Shown here: positions 1-10,252 of the stretch, one piece after another | How positions within the stretch are numbered: position 1 is the stretch's first letter | How the letters are laid out: every line of letters starts with the position of its first letter | DNA from: Streptomyces spororaveus | Lineage (GTDB): Bacteria > Actinomycetota > Actinomycetes > Streptomycetales > Streptomycetaceae | DNA: 64,000 nucleotides | Assembly: GCF_016755875.1 (NCBI RefSeq) | Contig: NZ_BNED01000005.1 | Coordinates: forward strand, 6,408,501-6,472,500 | Reading direction: 5' to 3' | The notes under the pieces: model-generated | What the model was told of the DNA's origin: nothing | Databases searched by the model: none | What the model saw: the letters and a program-made list of their open reading frames with translations, nothing else | Made by a program: the position numbers and the translations under genes

Positions 1-616
1 ACGCCTCCGCCGCCCCGGCCGTCAGCAGCACCCGCTCGACCGGCAGCCCGTGCCGAGCCGCTACCGCCGCGCGGGCGGCCCGCCCGTCGGGATATGCGGC
101 GAGATCCCCGAGGGAGGCGGCGATCCGCTGCTTGAGCCAGTCCGGGGGTGTGTCCGCACGTACGTTGACCGCCAGGTCCACCAGCGCGGATCCCGCGTCG
201 ATCACCTCCGCGTCCCCGTGGTGGCGCAGGTCGTGCGCGTGCGCCGTGGCCACCGCGCAGGTCGCCGCCATCGACCGCCGCTTGGGCACGAGCAGTTCCC
301 CGCCGCCCGCGAGGGCCGCCGCCTCCGCGACCGAGGGGGTTCCGGCGGCGGTGCGCGCCGCCTCCGACGGGTGCGGCACCGTGATGGCGGCCAGCCGTTC
401 GGCGGGGTAGCTCACCAGGGGTACGCCGAAACGTTCCGCCGCACCCGTGAGACCGGCCTCGCCCGCCTTCGAGTCCACCGTGGCCAGCGCCTTCACCGCC
501 CCCACGGACAGCCCGGCCCCCCGCAGCGTCTCCTCGACCAGGGCACAGACCTCCGCGACGGAAACCCCCGCGCGCCCGCCGACCCCGACCACCACCTGCG
601 TCGTGTACTCGCCCAC
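1..616 (-). CDS. cobC: CobC-like PLP protein with N-terminal CbiG/CobE-type domain (partial, 3' end outside window)
   Basis: The first about 205 residues of a protein whose 3' end lies beyond the window. Residues 1-125 resemble the CbiG C-terminal/CobE cobalamin domain (a GVGGRAGVSVAEV start, then a P-S-V-A-E-A-A-A-L stretch and L-V-P-K-R). After a linker with AHDLRHHGD the sequence enters the start of a class I/II aminotransferase fold. This arrangement is typical of the actinobacterial 'Rv2231c family CobC', thought to make the aminopropanol-phosphate arm of cobalamin from threonine phosphate. The GTG start follows a GGAGGGAGGAC ribosome site. It is separated from cobB by a ZIP gene on the other strand. 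The identity of the N-terminal domain is family knowledge; the decarboxylase half is mostly unseen here. Confidence 0.8.
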   Translation of the reverse strand, partial: MGEYTTQVVVGVGGRAGVSVAEVCALVEETLRGAGLSVGAVKALATVDSKAGEAGLTGAAERFGVPLVSYPAERLAAITVPHPSEAARTAAGTPSVAEAAALAGGGELLVPKRRSMAATCAVATAHAHDLRHHGDAEVIDAGSALVDLAVNVRADTPPDWLKQRIAASLGDLAAYPDGRAARAAVAARHGLPVERVLLTAGAAEA

Positions 617-759
617 CGGGGGTCCTCCCTCCGTAGTCACCTTCACCGTCAACGCCACCGGCCCCTCACCTGCCCCGGTCGGCCCGTCGTCAACAGTCCG
701 CCGCCCGCCACCCGCGCGCGGACGTGCGCGCGGGGCGAGGAGTCTGTATTCAGGGGCGC

Positions 760-1485
760 ATGGCCGTGATCGTGGCGTTGGGCGCGTTCCTGATGACCCT
801 GGCGGGCGGATGGGCGGCGCAGCGCGTCACCGACCGCCGCCACCTCGTGCTGGGCCTGGCCGGCGGGCTGATGCTCGGCGTCGTGGGCCTCGACCTGCTC
901 CCGGAGGCCCTCCACGCGGCGGGCGACGAGGTGTTCGGCGTCCCGCTCGCCCTGCTGCTCTTCGTGGGCGGATTCCTGGTCGCGCACGTCGTGGAACGGC
1001 TGCTGGCGGTCCGCCAGGCCGCGCACGGCGCCGAGGACGGGACCCGCGTCCCCCAGGTCGGGCTCACCGCGGCCGCGGCCATGGTCGGCCACAGCCTCGC
1101 CGACGGAGTGGCCCTGGGCGCGGCCTTCCAGGTCGGCGGGGGGATGGGGGTGGCCGTGGCGCTGGCCGTCATCACCCACGACTTCGCCGACGGGTTCAAC
1201 ACGTACACGCTCACCAGGCTCTACGGGAACGACCGCCGCAAGGCCCTGCTGATGCTCTTCGCGGACGCCGTCGCCCCGGTCGTCGGCGCGGCGTCCACTT
1301 TGCTGTTCACCCTTCCGGAGGAACCTCTCGGCGCGTACCTCGGCTTCTTCGGAGGCGTCCTGCTCTACCTCGCGGCCGCCGAGATCCTGCCCGAGGCCCA
1401 CCACAAGCACCCCGCCCTGTCCACGCTGATGTGCACGGTGGGCGGGGTCGCCGGGATCTGGCTGGTGGTGGGCATCGCGGACTGA
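760..1485 (+). CDS. ZIP-family divalent metal transporter
   Basis: A 241-residue, strongly hydrophobic protein with about eight membrane helices. The ZIP signature is clear: HSLADGVALG in the middle (the H-S-x-x-D-G metal-binding helix), a second site HDFADGFN, and acidic/His pairs LPEALH and LPEAHH near the helix ends. ZIP proteins import zinc, iron, manganese or cobalt into the cytoplasm. The ATG at 760 was preferred over an in-frame GTG at 724 because the protein then begins directly with the first membrane helix. The gene is inserted head-on between cobC and cobB and ends 20 nt from the cobB stop, so a cobalt role is tempting, but only its position suggests that. Confidence 0.88.
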   Translation: MAVIVALGAFLMTLAGGWAAQRVTDRRHLVLGLAGGLMLGVVGLDLLPEALHAAGDEVFGVPLALLLFVGGFLVAHVVERLLAVRQAAHGAEDGTRVPQVGLTAAAAMVGHSLADGVALGAAFQVGGGMGVAVALAVITHDFADGFNTYTLTRLYGNDRRKALLMLFADAVAPVVGAASTLLFTLPEEPLGAYLGFFGGVLLYLAAAEILPEAHHKHPALSTLMCTVGGVAGIWLVVGIAD

Positions 1486-1505
1486 GCGCCGGCCGGGCAC
1501 GGAGA

Positions 1506-2909
1506 TCACCGCCGGGCTGCCGCGGCTTCCGTGAAACGGCGGGCCACGGACGGCTCGGCCGCCCAGTGCGTGTGCAGGTAACTGGCGTGCACACCCTGCT
1601 GTACGAAGCCCTCGACCCGGCGTTCCGGGTGCGTGAACCCCCAGGCCGGGGCCGCGCCGGCGCCCGGCTCGATCACCGTCCGGTGGAACTCGTGCCCGCG
1701 CAGCCGGGTCCCCGCCGGCGCGAGCGCGCTGTCGGACACCGCCACCGCCTCGCGGTAGCCGAGGGTGAGGCGGTCCGACATCCGCGCGTCGGCGTCGAGC
1801 ACCCCGCACATGGGCTTCCCGTCCAGCGAGCGCCCGAGGTAGAGCAGCCCGGCGCACTCGGCGGCGACCGGACCGCCGGCCGCGGCGAAGGCGGCGACGG
1901 CCGCCCGCAGAGGTTCGTTGGCGGACAGCTCGGGTGCGTACATCTCCGGGAAGCCGCCGCCGATCACCAGACCGCCGGTGCCGTCGGGGAGCGCCTCGTC
2001 CCGGAGGGGGTCGAAGGTGACGACCTCCGCGCCGGCCGCTCGCAGCAGCTCCGTGTGCTCGGCGTACGAGAACGTGAAGGCCGCCCCGCCCGCCACGGCG
2101 ACGACGGGCCGTCCCTGCGGCGTGGCGGAGCCAGGCGCGGAGGCCGTCGCGGAGGCCGTCAGGGACCGTTCGGGCGACCAGGCTTCGCAGTCCAGCGGCG
2201 GGGCCGTGCGGGCGAGCGCCATGAGGGCGTCCAGGTCACAGCCCGCCCGGACCTGCGCGGCCAGCGCCTCCACCGAGGCCAGCGCGTCGGCGTGCCGCTC
2301 GGCCACCGGGACCAGCCCCAGGTGGCGCGAGGGAGTGGCCACCTGCGGAGCCCGCCGCAGGACACCGAGGACCGGCATCCCCGCCTCCTCCAGGGCCTCC
2401 CGCAGCATCACCTCGTGCCGGTCGGAGCCGACCTTGTTCAGGATCACGCCCCCCAGCCGTACTTGCGGGTCGAAGGAGGCGAAGCCGTGCACCAGCGCCG
2501 CCACCGACCGCGACTGCGAGGAGGCGTCGACCACCAGCACCACCGGCGCCCGCAGCAACTTCGCGACCTGCGCCGTCGACGCCAGCTCGCCCCGGCCCGC
2601 GGCGCCGTCGTAGAGCCCCATGACGCCCTCGACCACGGCCAGGTCGCACCCGGCCGCCCCGTGCGCGAACAGCGGAGCGACCAGGTCCGGCCCGCACATG
2701 AAGGCATCGAGGTTGCGCCCCGGCCGGCCGGTGGCCAGCGCGTGGTAGCCGGGGTCGATGTAGTCGGGCCCGGCCTTGTGCGGGGACACGGCGAGGCCGC
2801 GCTCCGAGAAGGCCGCCATCAGGCCCGTGGCCACGGTGGTCTTGCCGCTGCCGGACGACGGCGCGGCGATGACCAGACGGGGCACGTTGAACCGGTCGGA
2901 CGTCACCAC
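1506..2909 (-). CDS. cobB: Cobyrinate a,c-diamide synthase
   Basis: A glutamine-dependent amidase of the CobB/CbiA family, 467 residues. It amidates the a and c side chains of (hydrogeno)byrinic acid or cobyrinate using ATP and glutamine. Visible parts are a P-loop APSSGSGKTT near residue 16, a K-A-G-P-D-Y-I-D-P-G substrate loop, and a C-terminal class I glutamine amidotransferase domain with its nucleophile in AAECAGLLYLG. The GTG start overlaps the cobO stop by 7 nt (an in-frame GTG 3 nt later would give a 4-nt overlap), so it is translationally coupled to cobO. It is the last gene of the minus-strand run chlID-cobO-cobB. Length matches the family. Confidence 0.96.
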   Translation of the reverse strand: MVTSDRFNVPRLVIAAPSSGSGKTTVATGLMAAFSERGLAVSPHKAGPDYIDPGYHALATGRPGRNLDAFMCGPDLVAPLFAHGAAGCDLAVVEGVMGLYDGAAGRGELASTAQVAKLLRAPVVLVVDASSQSRSVAALVHGFASFDPQVRLGGVILNKVGSDRHEVMLREALEEAGMPVLGVLRRAPQVATPSRHLGLVPVAERHADALASVEALAAQVRAGCDLDALMALARTAPPLDCEAWSPERSLTASATASAPGSATPQGRPVVAVAGGAAFTFSYAEHTELLRAAGAEVVTFDPLRDEALPDGTGGLVIGGGFPEMYAPELSANEPLRAAVAAFAAAGGPVAAECAGLLYLGRSLDGKPMCGVLDADARMSDRLTLGYREAVAVSDSALAPAGTRLRGHEFHRTVIEPGAGAAPAWGFTHPERRVEGFVQQGVHASYLHTHWAAEPSVARRFTEAAAARR

Positions 2910-3502
2910 TCGATGCCCTTCTGACCCTTCTGTCCCGTGTCCATCGGGTGCTTGACCTTGGTCATCTCGGTGACGAGGTCCGCGAACTCCACCAGCTTCT
3001 CCGGCGCGTTGCGGCCCGTGATCACCACGTGCTGTGTGCCGGGACGGGCCCGCAGCACCTCGATGACCTCGTCGACGTCGATCCAGCCCCAGTGCATCGG
3101 GTAGGCGAACTCGTCGAGCACGTACAGCTTGTGCGTCTCGGCGGCCAGATCGCGCTTGACCTGCTCCCAGCCTTCCTTGGCCGCCTGCTCGTTGTCCAGC
3201 TGCGCGTCCCGCTGGACCCAGGACCAGCCCTCGCCCATCTTGTGCCAGACGACGGAACCGCCCTCACCGGAGGCGCCGAGCACCTTGAGCGCGTTCTCCT
3301 CGCCGACCTTCCACTTCGCCGACTTGACGAACTGGAACACCCCGATCGGCCAGCCCTGGTTCCAGGCGCGCAGCGCCAGCCCGAAGGCCGCCGTCGACTT
3401 GCCCTTGCCGGGGCCGGTGTGGACGAAGACCAGCGGGCGGTTGCGGCGCTGGCGCGTGGTGAGCCCGTCGTCCGGAACGACGGACGGCTGTCCCTGAGGC
3501 AT
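2903..3502 (-). CDS. cobO: Cob(I)yrinic acid a,c-diamide adenosyltransferase
   Basis: A 199-residue ATP:corrinoid adenosyltransferase of the CobA/CobO/BtuR family. It transfers the 5'-deoxyadenosyl group of ATP to the Co(I) corrinoid. The P-loop is HTGPGKGKST (around residues 28-37), in the unusual form used by this family, followed by ALRAWNQGW, and the conserved EFAYPMHWGW and ITGRNAPEKL segments appear later. Its ATG shares one base with the chlID stop (TAATG) and its own stop lies inside the cobB start, so three cobalamin genes are read as one coupled unit. Confidence 0.97.
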   Translation of the reverse strand: MPQGQPSVVPDDGLTTRQRRNRPLVFVHTGPGKGKSTAAFGLALRAWNQGWPIGVFQFVKSAKWKVGEENALKVLGASGEGGSVVWHKMGEGWSWVQRDAQLDNEQAAKEGWEQVKRDLAAETHKLYVLDEFAYPMHWGWIDVDEVIEVLRARPGTQHVVITGRNAPEKLVEFADLVTEMTKVKHPMDTGQKGQKGIEW

Positions 3503-5634
3503 TACGCGGCCCTCCTGTTGCTGCTGTTGGGTGAAGCGGTGGCTGCCACCGCGGTACGTACGTTCTTCACGAGCCCGGCCAGCGAGTCGGCCCGCAGCCC
3601 GTCGAGCGTGACGGCGGGCCCGCCGAGGTCACGGGCCAGTACCCCGGCCAGCCCCAGCCGGACCGGCCCGGACTCGCAGTCCACGACCACGGAGGCGACG
3701 CCCCCGGCCTGCAGCAGCCGCGCGCTGTGCCCGGCGAGCTCCCGCGGGCTGCTGTCGGTACGGCCCCCGGCGTTCCCGGCCGAGGTGGCCCGCCCGTCGG
3801 TGACGACCACGAGCAGCGGCCGGCGCGAGGGGTCCCGGAGCCGCTCGATCCGCAGCACCTCGTGGGCCTTCAGCAGCCCGGCGGCCAGCGGAGTGCGGCC
3901 GCCCGTGGGCAGCTGCTCCAGCCGGGCCGCCGCCGCGTCCACCGAGGAGGTCGGCGGCAGGGCCAGTTCGGCCGTGGCCCCCCGGAAGGTGATCAGGCCG
4001 ACCTTGTCCCGGCGCTGGTAGGCGTCCAGGAGCAGCGAGAGCACGGCGCCCTTGACGGCGCTCATGCGCTGCCGGGCGGCCATGGAGCCGGAGGCGTCGA
4101 CGACGAAGAGGACGAGGTTGCCCTCGCGGCCCTCGCGGGTGGCCTGGCGCAGGTCGTCCTTGCGGATCACGAGGCCGCGCCCGGCGCGGCCGCGCGCCTT
4201 CTGGTGCGGGGCGGCGGCCTGGATGGTGGCGGCCAGGTGCAGTTTCGTCAGGTGCCCGCGCGGGCGCTGGGCGCCGGTGGTGCGGCCGTGGGCGGTGCGG
4301 GCGCGGGACCGGCGTCCGGACGCGCCCTCGCCGAGGCCGGGCACGCTGAGCATCTTGGTCCGGAACGGCTCGGCGGCGCGTACCGCGGCCTGTTCGGGCC
4401 CGGCGTTCTCCTGTACGGAGGGCTGCGGGGACTCGGGGGCCTCAGCGGGAGCCTCGCCGGTCTCGGGGGCCTCCGGGGTATCGGCCGAGGCCTGGTCCTC
4501 GGGTCCGCCGCCCTGCGGGGGCAGGCCGCCACCGCCGTCGGGACCGCCGTCGTCGGGGCCGCCGTCGGGGCCGCCGTCCTCGGGGCCCTCCGGATCCGGC
4601 TCGGGCTCGGGCTCCGGCTCCTCGTCGGGGAACTCGTCCAGGATCCGGTCGAGCATGTCCTCGTCCAGCCCCGGCGCGTCGAAGGGGTTGCGGCGCCGCC
4701 GGTGGGGGAGCGCCAGCAGGGCGGCCTGCCGGACGTCTTCCTTCCGTACGTCGGTCCGCCCGGCCCAGGCGGCCAGCGCGGTCGCGGTCCGGGCCATCAC
4801 GATGTCGGCCCGCATCCCGTCGACCTCGAACCCGGCACAGGTCGCCGCGATCTGCAGCAGTGCGGTGTCGCCGAGCGTGACCTTCGGGAGCAGTGCCCGC
4901 GCGGCCACCACGCGTGCGCGGACCTCGTGCTCGTCACCGGCCCAGCGGGTCGCGAAGCCCGCGGGGTCGTCCTCGTAGGCGAGCCGGCGGCGGACCACCT
5001 CGACGCGCTGGGCGGGCTCGCGGGAGGCGGCCACCTCGACGGTGAGCCCGAACCGGTCGAGGAGCTGCGGGCGGAGCTCGCCCTCCTCGGGGTTCATGGT
5101 GCCGACGAGCAGGAAGCGGGCGGCGTGCCGGACGGAGACGCCCTCGCGCTCCACGTACGAGGCGCCCATCGCGGCGGCGTCCAGCAGCAGGTCGATCAGG
5201 TGGTCGTGCAGGAGGTTGACCTCGTCGACGTACAGGATCCCGCGGTGCGCGTCGGCGAGCAGGCCGGGCTCGAAGGCCTTCACGCCCTCGGCGAGGGCCC
5301 GTTCGATGTCGAGGGCGCCGACGAGCCGGTCCTCGGAGGCACCGACGGGCAGCTCCACCATGCGGGCGGGCCGCACGCCGCCGGGTCCGGGCTCGTGCGG
5401 GCCGTCCGGGCAGACCGGGTCCGGCGCGGTGGGCGCGCAGCTGAACCGGCAGCCCGACACGACGTCCACCTGCGGCAGCAGCGCGGACAGCGCGCGGACG
5501 GCGGTGGACTTGGCGGTGCCCTTCTCACCGCGCACGAGCACCCCGCCGACCGCCGGGCTCACGGCGTTGAGCAGGAGCGCCAGCCGCAGGTCGGTCTGGC
5601 CGACCACTGCGGTGAACGGATACGGGGTGCTCAT
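3502..5634 (-). CDS. Fused ChlI/ChlD-type cobaltochelatase subunit (AAA+ plus VWA)
   Basis: A 710-residue protein. An N-terminal AAA+ module has Walker A GEKGTAKST (about residues 37-45) and a Walker B-type GILYVDEVNLL. A Pro/Gly/Asp/Glu-rich linker spans about residues 335-400. The C-terminal von Willebrand A domain has the MIDAS motif DASGSMAA. This is the ChlI-ChlD fusion of magnesium/cobalt chelatases, which hydrolyses ATP to drive metal insertion by a large CobN/ChlH subunit. It sits in the cobalamin run, so cobalt is the likely metal. No cobN gene is adjacent: the 148-nt gap upstream to cobQ contains only a dispersed repeat. Confidence 0.92.
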   Translation of the reverse strand: MSTPYPFTAVVGQTDLRLALLLNAVSPAVGGVLVRGEKGTAKSTAVRALSALLPQVDVVSGCRFSCAPTAPDPVCPDGPHEPGPGGVRPARMVELPVGASEDRLVGALDIERALAEGVKAFEPGLLADAHRGILYVDEVNLLHDHLIDLLLDAAAMGASYVEREGVSVRHAARFLLVGTMNPEEGELRPQLLDRFGLTVEVAASREPAQRVEVVRRRLAYEDDPAGFATRWAGDEHEVRARVVAARALLPKVTLGDTALLQIAATCAGFEVDGMRADIVMARTATALAAWAGRTDVRKEDVRQAALLALPHRRRRNPFDAPGLDEDMLDRILDEFPDEEPEPEPEPDPEGPEDGGPDGGPDDGGPDGGGGLPPQGGGPEDQASADTPEAPETGEAPAEAPESPQPSVQENAGPEQAAVRAAEPFRTKMLSVPGLGEGASGRRSRARTAHGRTTGAQRPRGHLTKLHLAATIQAAAPHQKARGRAGRGLVIRKDDLRQATREGREGNLVLFVVDASGSMAARQRMSAVKGAVLSLLLDAYQRRDKVGLITFRGATAELALPPTSSVDAAAARLEQLPTGGRTPLAAGLLKAHEVLRIERLRDPSRRPLLVVVTDGRATSAGNAGGRTDSSPRELAGHSARLLQAGGVASVVVDCESGPVRLGLAGVLARDLGGPAVTLDGLRADSLAGLVKNVRTAVAATASPNSSNRRAA

Positions 5635-5689
5635 GTGTTGCTCACTCCTTGGAAGGCGCGGACCGTTGCCGTGTGCGGTGCTGCTGCTG

Positions 5690-5731
5690 GGGCTCCGCCC
5701 CAGACCCCGCGCCTCGATCGCCGGCGGGGCT
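5690..5731 (+). repeat. Dispersed GGGCTCCGCCCC-type intergenic repeat, copy 1
   Basis: A 42-bp element beginning GGGCTCCGCCCCAGACCCCG and ending in GGCGGGGCT, in the chlID-cobQ gap. A second copy, about 4 mismatches away and inverted, lies at 58101-58142. GGGGCTCCGCCCC is itself a hairpin. Elements of this look are very common between Streptomyces genes; the function is unknown to me. Confidence 0.75.
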
Positions 5732-5782
5732 TGTTCGGGAAGGGGCGGGGCGGGGGAGCGCCCCGCGGGGCCCGGCCGGCCG

Positions 5783-7366
5783 TCACGGGGCGCCCGGGGG
5801 GAGGAAGGGGAGGTCCGCCGGGGCGCCGGTCTCGATCAGCTTCAGCAGCGCGTCCGTGTCCGCGTGCTGCTCGATCAGGTCGCCCAGCAGGTCCAGCTGT
5901 TCCTCCCGCAGCACGCCGAACGACGTGTCCGGCGCCGGGACGAAGCGCCGCCCGGCAGCCGCAGCCACCTCCCGCAGGAACGCCCGGCGGAAGCCGTCCG
6001 ACTCCAGCGAGCCGTGCCAGTGCGTGCCCCAGACCGAGCCCACCCGGCACCCGTCCAGGAACGGCTCCCCGCCCAGGACCTCGGCCACCCCGTGGTGGAT
6101 CTCGTACCCGTCCACCGGCTCGCCGAGCGCCGTCCCGGACGGCCGGGCCAGGGTCTTCTCCCGCTCGAAGCGGACGCGCACCGGCAGCAGTCCGAGGCCG
6201 TCGACCTCGCCCGCCTTCGATTCGACCTCGTCCGAGATCCGCTCGCCCAGCACCTGGAACCCGCCGCAGATGCCCAGCACCGGCCGCCCCTCGGCGGCCC
6301 GCCGCGCCAGCGCGTCCGCGAGCCCGCGTTCCCGCAGCCACTCCAGGGCCTTCACCGTGCCCCGGGTGCCGGGTACGACGACCAGGTCCGCGTCGGCCAG
6401 TTCCTCGGCCCGGTCCACGAACCGCACCACGACCCCCGGCTCCGCCGCGAGCGCGTCGACGTCCGTGAAGTTGGACATCAGCGGCACCGCGCACACCGCG
6501 ACCCGCAGCACGTCCTCGCCCACCGGCGGCGCGACCACGGACTCCCGTACGGCGCCCCGCAGGGAGACCCGCAGGCCGTCCTCCTCGTCGATGCCCAGGC
6601 CGTGCTGGAACGGCAGCACCCCGTACGTGGCCCGGCCCGTCAGGCCGCGCAGCATCTCCATGCCCGGCTCCAGCAGCGACACGTCGCCGCGGAACTTGTT
6701 GACCATGTATCCCGCGATCAGGGACTGGTCCTCGGGGGAGAGCAGCGCCGTCGTCCCGAAGAAGGACGCGAAGACCCCGCCGCGGTCGATGTCCCCGACC
6801 ACGACCACCGGGAACCGCGCGGCCCGCGCGATGCCCATGTTCACGATGTCGGTCCGGCGCAGGTTGATCTCGGCCGGACTGCCCGCCCCCTCGCAGATCA
6901 CGGCGTCATACGTGCCCCGCAGCTGCTCCAGGCAGTCCGTGACGACGCCGAGCAACTGCTCCTGCCGCCCTCCGCGCAGCGCCTTTCCGGGGGACACCGC
7001 GCCTGATTGCGGCTGCGCCGCGGGCCCGGACGCCCCGAAGAACCCGCGCGCACTCATCTCGCCCACCGGCTTGCCCAGCAGCACCACCTGGCTGCTCCGG
7101 TCGCTGCCCGGCTTGAGCAGCACCGGGTTCATCAGCGCGGTCGGCTCCACGCGGGCCGCCTGGGCCTGCATGGCCTGGGCGCGCCCGATCTCGGCCCCCT
7201 CCAGCGTCACGAAGGAGTTCAGCGACATGTTCTGCGCCTTGAAGGGCGCCACCTTCACGCCCTGCCGGGCCAGCCAGCGGCAGATGCCCGCGGTGACCAC
7301 GCTCTTGCCCGCGTCCGACGTCGTTCCGGCGACCAGCAGTCCGCCGCCGCGCTTCGCGCCGCTCAT
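5783..7366 (-). CDS. cobQ: Cobyric acid synthase
   Basis: A 527-residue glutamine-dependent amidotransferase that amidates side chains b, d, e and g of adenosylcobyrinic acid a,c-diamide. The N-terminal P-loop-like motif is GTTSDAGKS, followed by [10 protein letters not shown], which is highly characteristic of CobQ/Cbi[13 protein letters not shown] lies in the middle. The C-terminal class I amidotransferase domain has its Cys nucleophile in [10 protein letters not shown] and the His in [10 protein letters not shown]. The ATG overlaps the cobD stop (ATGA). The coding frame stays open far upstream of this ATG, but that part overlaps cobD and has no family similarity. Confidence 0.97.
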   Translation of the reverse strand: MSGAKRGGGLLVAGTTSDAGKSVVTAGICRWLARQGVKVAPFKAQNMSLNSFVTLEGAEIGRAQAMQAQAARVEPTALMNPVLLKPGSDRSSQVVLLGKPVGEMSARGFFGASGPAAQPQSGAVSPGKALRGGRQEQLLGVVTDCLEQLRGTYDAVICEGAGSPAEINLRRTDIVNMGIARAARFPVVVVGDIDRGGVFASFFGTTALLSPEDQSLIAGYMVNKFRGDVSLLEPGMEMLRGLTGRATYGVLPFQHGLGIDEEDGLRVSLRGAVRESVVAPPVGEDVLRVAVCAVPLMSNFTDVDALAAEPGVVVRFVDRAEELADADLVVVPGTRGTVKALEWLRERGLADALARRAAEGRPVLGICGGFQVLGERISDEVESKAGEVDGLGLLPVRVRFEREKTLARPSGTALGEPVDGYEIHHGVAEVLGGEPFLDGCRVGSVWGTHWHGSLESDGFRRAFLREVAAAAGRRFVPAPDTSFGVLREEQLDLLGDLIEQHADTDALLKLIETGAPADLPFLPPGAP

Positions 7367-8319
7367 GCGCGTCCCCCTCGTACTCGTGCCACCAGAGTCC
7401 GTGCCGCCACGCAGGCGCCCAGCGTCAGCCAGGTCACCTGCCGCGACAGCCGTACCGCCCGCTCGATGTCCGCGACCCGCACCGGCCGCCCCGCCCCGCC
7501 GTTCAGTACGGCGCGGTGCTCGATCCGGCCTCCGTACGCGAGGGTTCCGCCCAGTCTGACGCCCAGCGCCCCGGCGAAGGAGGCCTCGACGGGCCCGGCG
7601 TTCGGGCTCGGGTGCGCGGCGGCGTCGGCGCGCCAGGCCCGTACGGCGCCCCGGCGGTCGGGGCCGGCCAGTACGGCGGCGGCCGCCGTCAGCCGGGCTC
7701 CCGGCCAGCCGGCCAGGTCGTCGAGCCGGGCGGAGGCCCAGCCGTAGCGCAGGTAGCGGGGGGACCGGTGGCCGACCATCGCGTCCAGGGTGTTCACGGC
7801 GCGGAAGGCCAGGAGTCCGGGGACTCCGGCGACGGCGCCCCACACCAGGGCCCCGACCACCGCGTCGGAGGTGTTCTCGGCGACCGACTCCACGACGGCG
7901 CGGGCCATCTGCTGCCCGTCCAGGGCCTGCGGGTCGCGTCCGCACAGGTGGGGCAGCCGCTCCCGGGCCACCTCGATGTCCCCGGCGGCGAGCGCGCCGC
8001 CGATGGCGCGGGCCTCCCGGCCCAGCGAGGTGCCGCCCACGACGGCCCAGGTGGCGGCGGCGGTCAGGGCGATACGGGCGGCGGCGGGCCGGGAGCGCAC
8101 GGCGCGGGCGCCCAGCGCTCCGACGGCGGCCGCGCCCCCGGCGCACACCAGGGTGTGCAGCAGGCCCCGGGCGCGGTCGTCGCGCCACAGGGAGCGTTCG
8201 ACGGCGGCGGCGGCCCGTCCGAAGGCGGCCACGGGGTGCCCTCGGCGCGGATCCCCGAGGATCCGGTCGCCGATCAGGCCCGCCGTGGCGCCGTACGCGA
8301 AGACGCGATCGGCACGCAT
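7363..8319 (-). CDS. cobD: Adenosylcobinamide-phosphate synthase, membrane protein
   Basis: A 318-residue integral membrane protein of the CbiB/CobD family, which joins aminopropanol (or its phosphate) to adenosylcobyric acid. The family-typical segments [18 protein letters not shown] near the N-terminus, [29 protein letters not shown] and [18 protein letters not shown] are all present. The start ATG at 8319 is the first Met of the family-like sequence; the frame upstream of it is the cobalamin riboswitch, not protein. It heads the operon cobD-cobQ and is expected to be turned off when adenosylcobalamin is plentiful. Confidence 0.95.
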   Translation of the reverse strand: MRADRVFAYGATAGLIGDRILGDPRRGHPVAAFGRAAAAVERSLWRDDRARGLLHTLVCAGGAAAVGALGARAVRSRPAAARIALTAAATWAVVGGTSLGREARAIGGALAAGDIEVARERLPHLCGRDPQALDGQQMARAVVESVAENTSDAVVGALVWGAVAGVPGLLAFRAVNTLDAMVGHRSPRYLRYGWASARLDDLAGWPGARLTAAAAVLAGPDRRGAVRAWRADAAAHPSPNAGPVEASFAGALGVRLGGTLAYGGRIEHRAVLNGGAGRPVRVADIERAVRLSRQVTWLTLGACVAARTLVARVRGGRA

Positions 8320-8339
8320 GGTGGCAGGTATGTCCTCAC

Positions 8340-8505
8340 TCAGGGTCCGCGCCCTGGTTCGACGTGTCCGGCGGCGAGAGTTCCTGGCTCCCGGGACGCA
8401 CGCGCGGCGTGCGCTCCCCGGTGACAGTGGCGGGACCGCGCCGGATTCGCACCGGACTTCCTCTCCATGCCGCCGTATTGGCTCGGGCAGTCCACCACGC
8501 ACCTC
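8340..8505 (-). promoter_or_regulatory. Cobalamin riboswitch upstream of cobD
   Basis: Read on the minus strand, the RNA contains GGAAGTCCGGTGCGAATCC, then GCGGTCCCGCCACTGTCACC, a variable GC-rich arm, and the B12 box GAGCCAGGAACTCTCGCC at about 8373-8390. These are the core conserved elements in the correct order. A short hairpin CAGGG/CCCTG (8341-8356) lies between the B12 box and the cobD start and could be the expression platform. Known riboswitches of this class repress downstream genes on binding adenosylcobalamin. Confidence 0.95.
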
Positions 8506-8573
8506 GAAGGCCCGTCAACTCGCCGTTGACCTGCGATGCGGTGGGGACGGAGGGCGCGGGAGGGGACGCGAAA

Positions 8574-8602
8574 GCTCCCCCCGGGACGAACCCGGAGGGA
8601 GC
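8574..8602 (-). terminator. Hairpin terminator after the pit operon
   Basis: GCTCCC/GGGAGC and CCGGG/CCCGG arms with one mismatch around the loop ACGAA. On the minus strand the hairpin is followed by CTTTCG. It lies 32 nt after the stop of the small membrane protein and just upstream of the cobalamin riboswitch transcript. Confidence 0.75.
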
Positions 8603-8633
8603 CTTCACACCCGACCCGCCCTGCGGCGGCGGA

Positions 8634-8855
8634 TCAGGAGACGATCAGGTAGATCCCGTACGCCACGGCCGACGCGACGAGCGCGAAGCAGAGGTACGCG
8701 CCGGTGCGGGCCAGGGTGGCGGTGCCGCCCTGCTCGGTGGCCGCCTCGTGCTTGGACAGGCCCACCAGGCCCAGGGTGAACAGGGCCACGAGGGCGACGG
8801 TGGCGGAGAGGCTGACCCCGAAGACGGAGCCGAGTGCTTCCCAGTCGATCTTCAT
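8634..8855 (-). CDS. Small two-helix membrane protein downstream of pit
   Basis: A 73-residue protein with two hydrophobic segments (about residues 12-34 and 48-72) joined by a polar loop SKHEAATEQGGT. I do not recognise a named domain. It starts 32 nt after the pit stop on the same strand and shares the terminator that follows, so it is probably cotranscribed with the phosphate transporter and could be an accessory of it; that is inference from position alone. Confidence 0.8.
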   Translation of the reverse strand: MKIDWEALGSVFGVSLSATVALVALFTLGLVGLSKHEAATEQGGTATLARTGAYLCFALVASAVAYGIYLIVS

Positions 8856-8887
8856 ACTGCCGATTCCTCTGTGTTTCTCTGGCGCGG

Positions 8888-10183
<1,296 letters not shown>

Positions 10184-10219
10184 TTACCCAGGCTTCTGTT
10201 TGACGTCAGTGGCTCGGCG

Positions 10220-10252
10220 ACCGTAGGCAACCTGGGTGAACGGAAGATGAAC
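10220..10252 (-). promoter_or_regulatory. Candidate PHO box (PhoP direct repeats) upstream of pit
   Basis: On the minus strand, two 11-nt units follow each other exactly: GTTCATCTTCC (10252-10242) and GTTCACCCAGG (10241-10231), then a weaker third unit TTGCCTACGGT. Streptomyces PhoP binds 11-nt direct repeat units of GTTCACC type. The site begins 37 nt upstream of the pit ATG. Confidence 0.7.

Noticed and set aside
447..2924. 825-codon open frame on the plus strand
   Set aside because: Antisense shadow of cobB and neighbours; Arg/Gly/Pro-rich translation without family motifs, while the opposite strand gives CobB, CobO and CbiG-like sequence.
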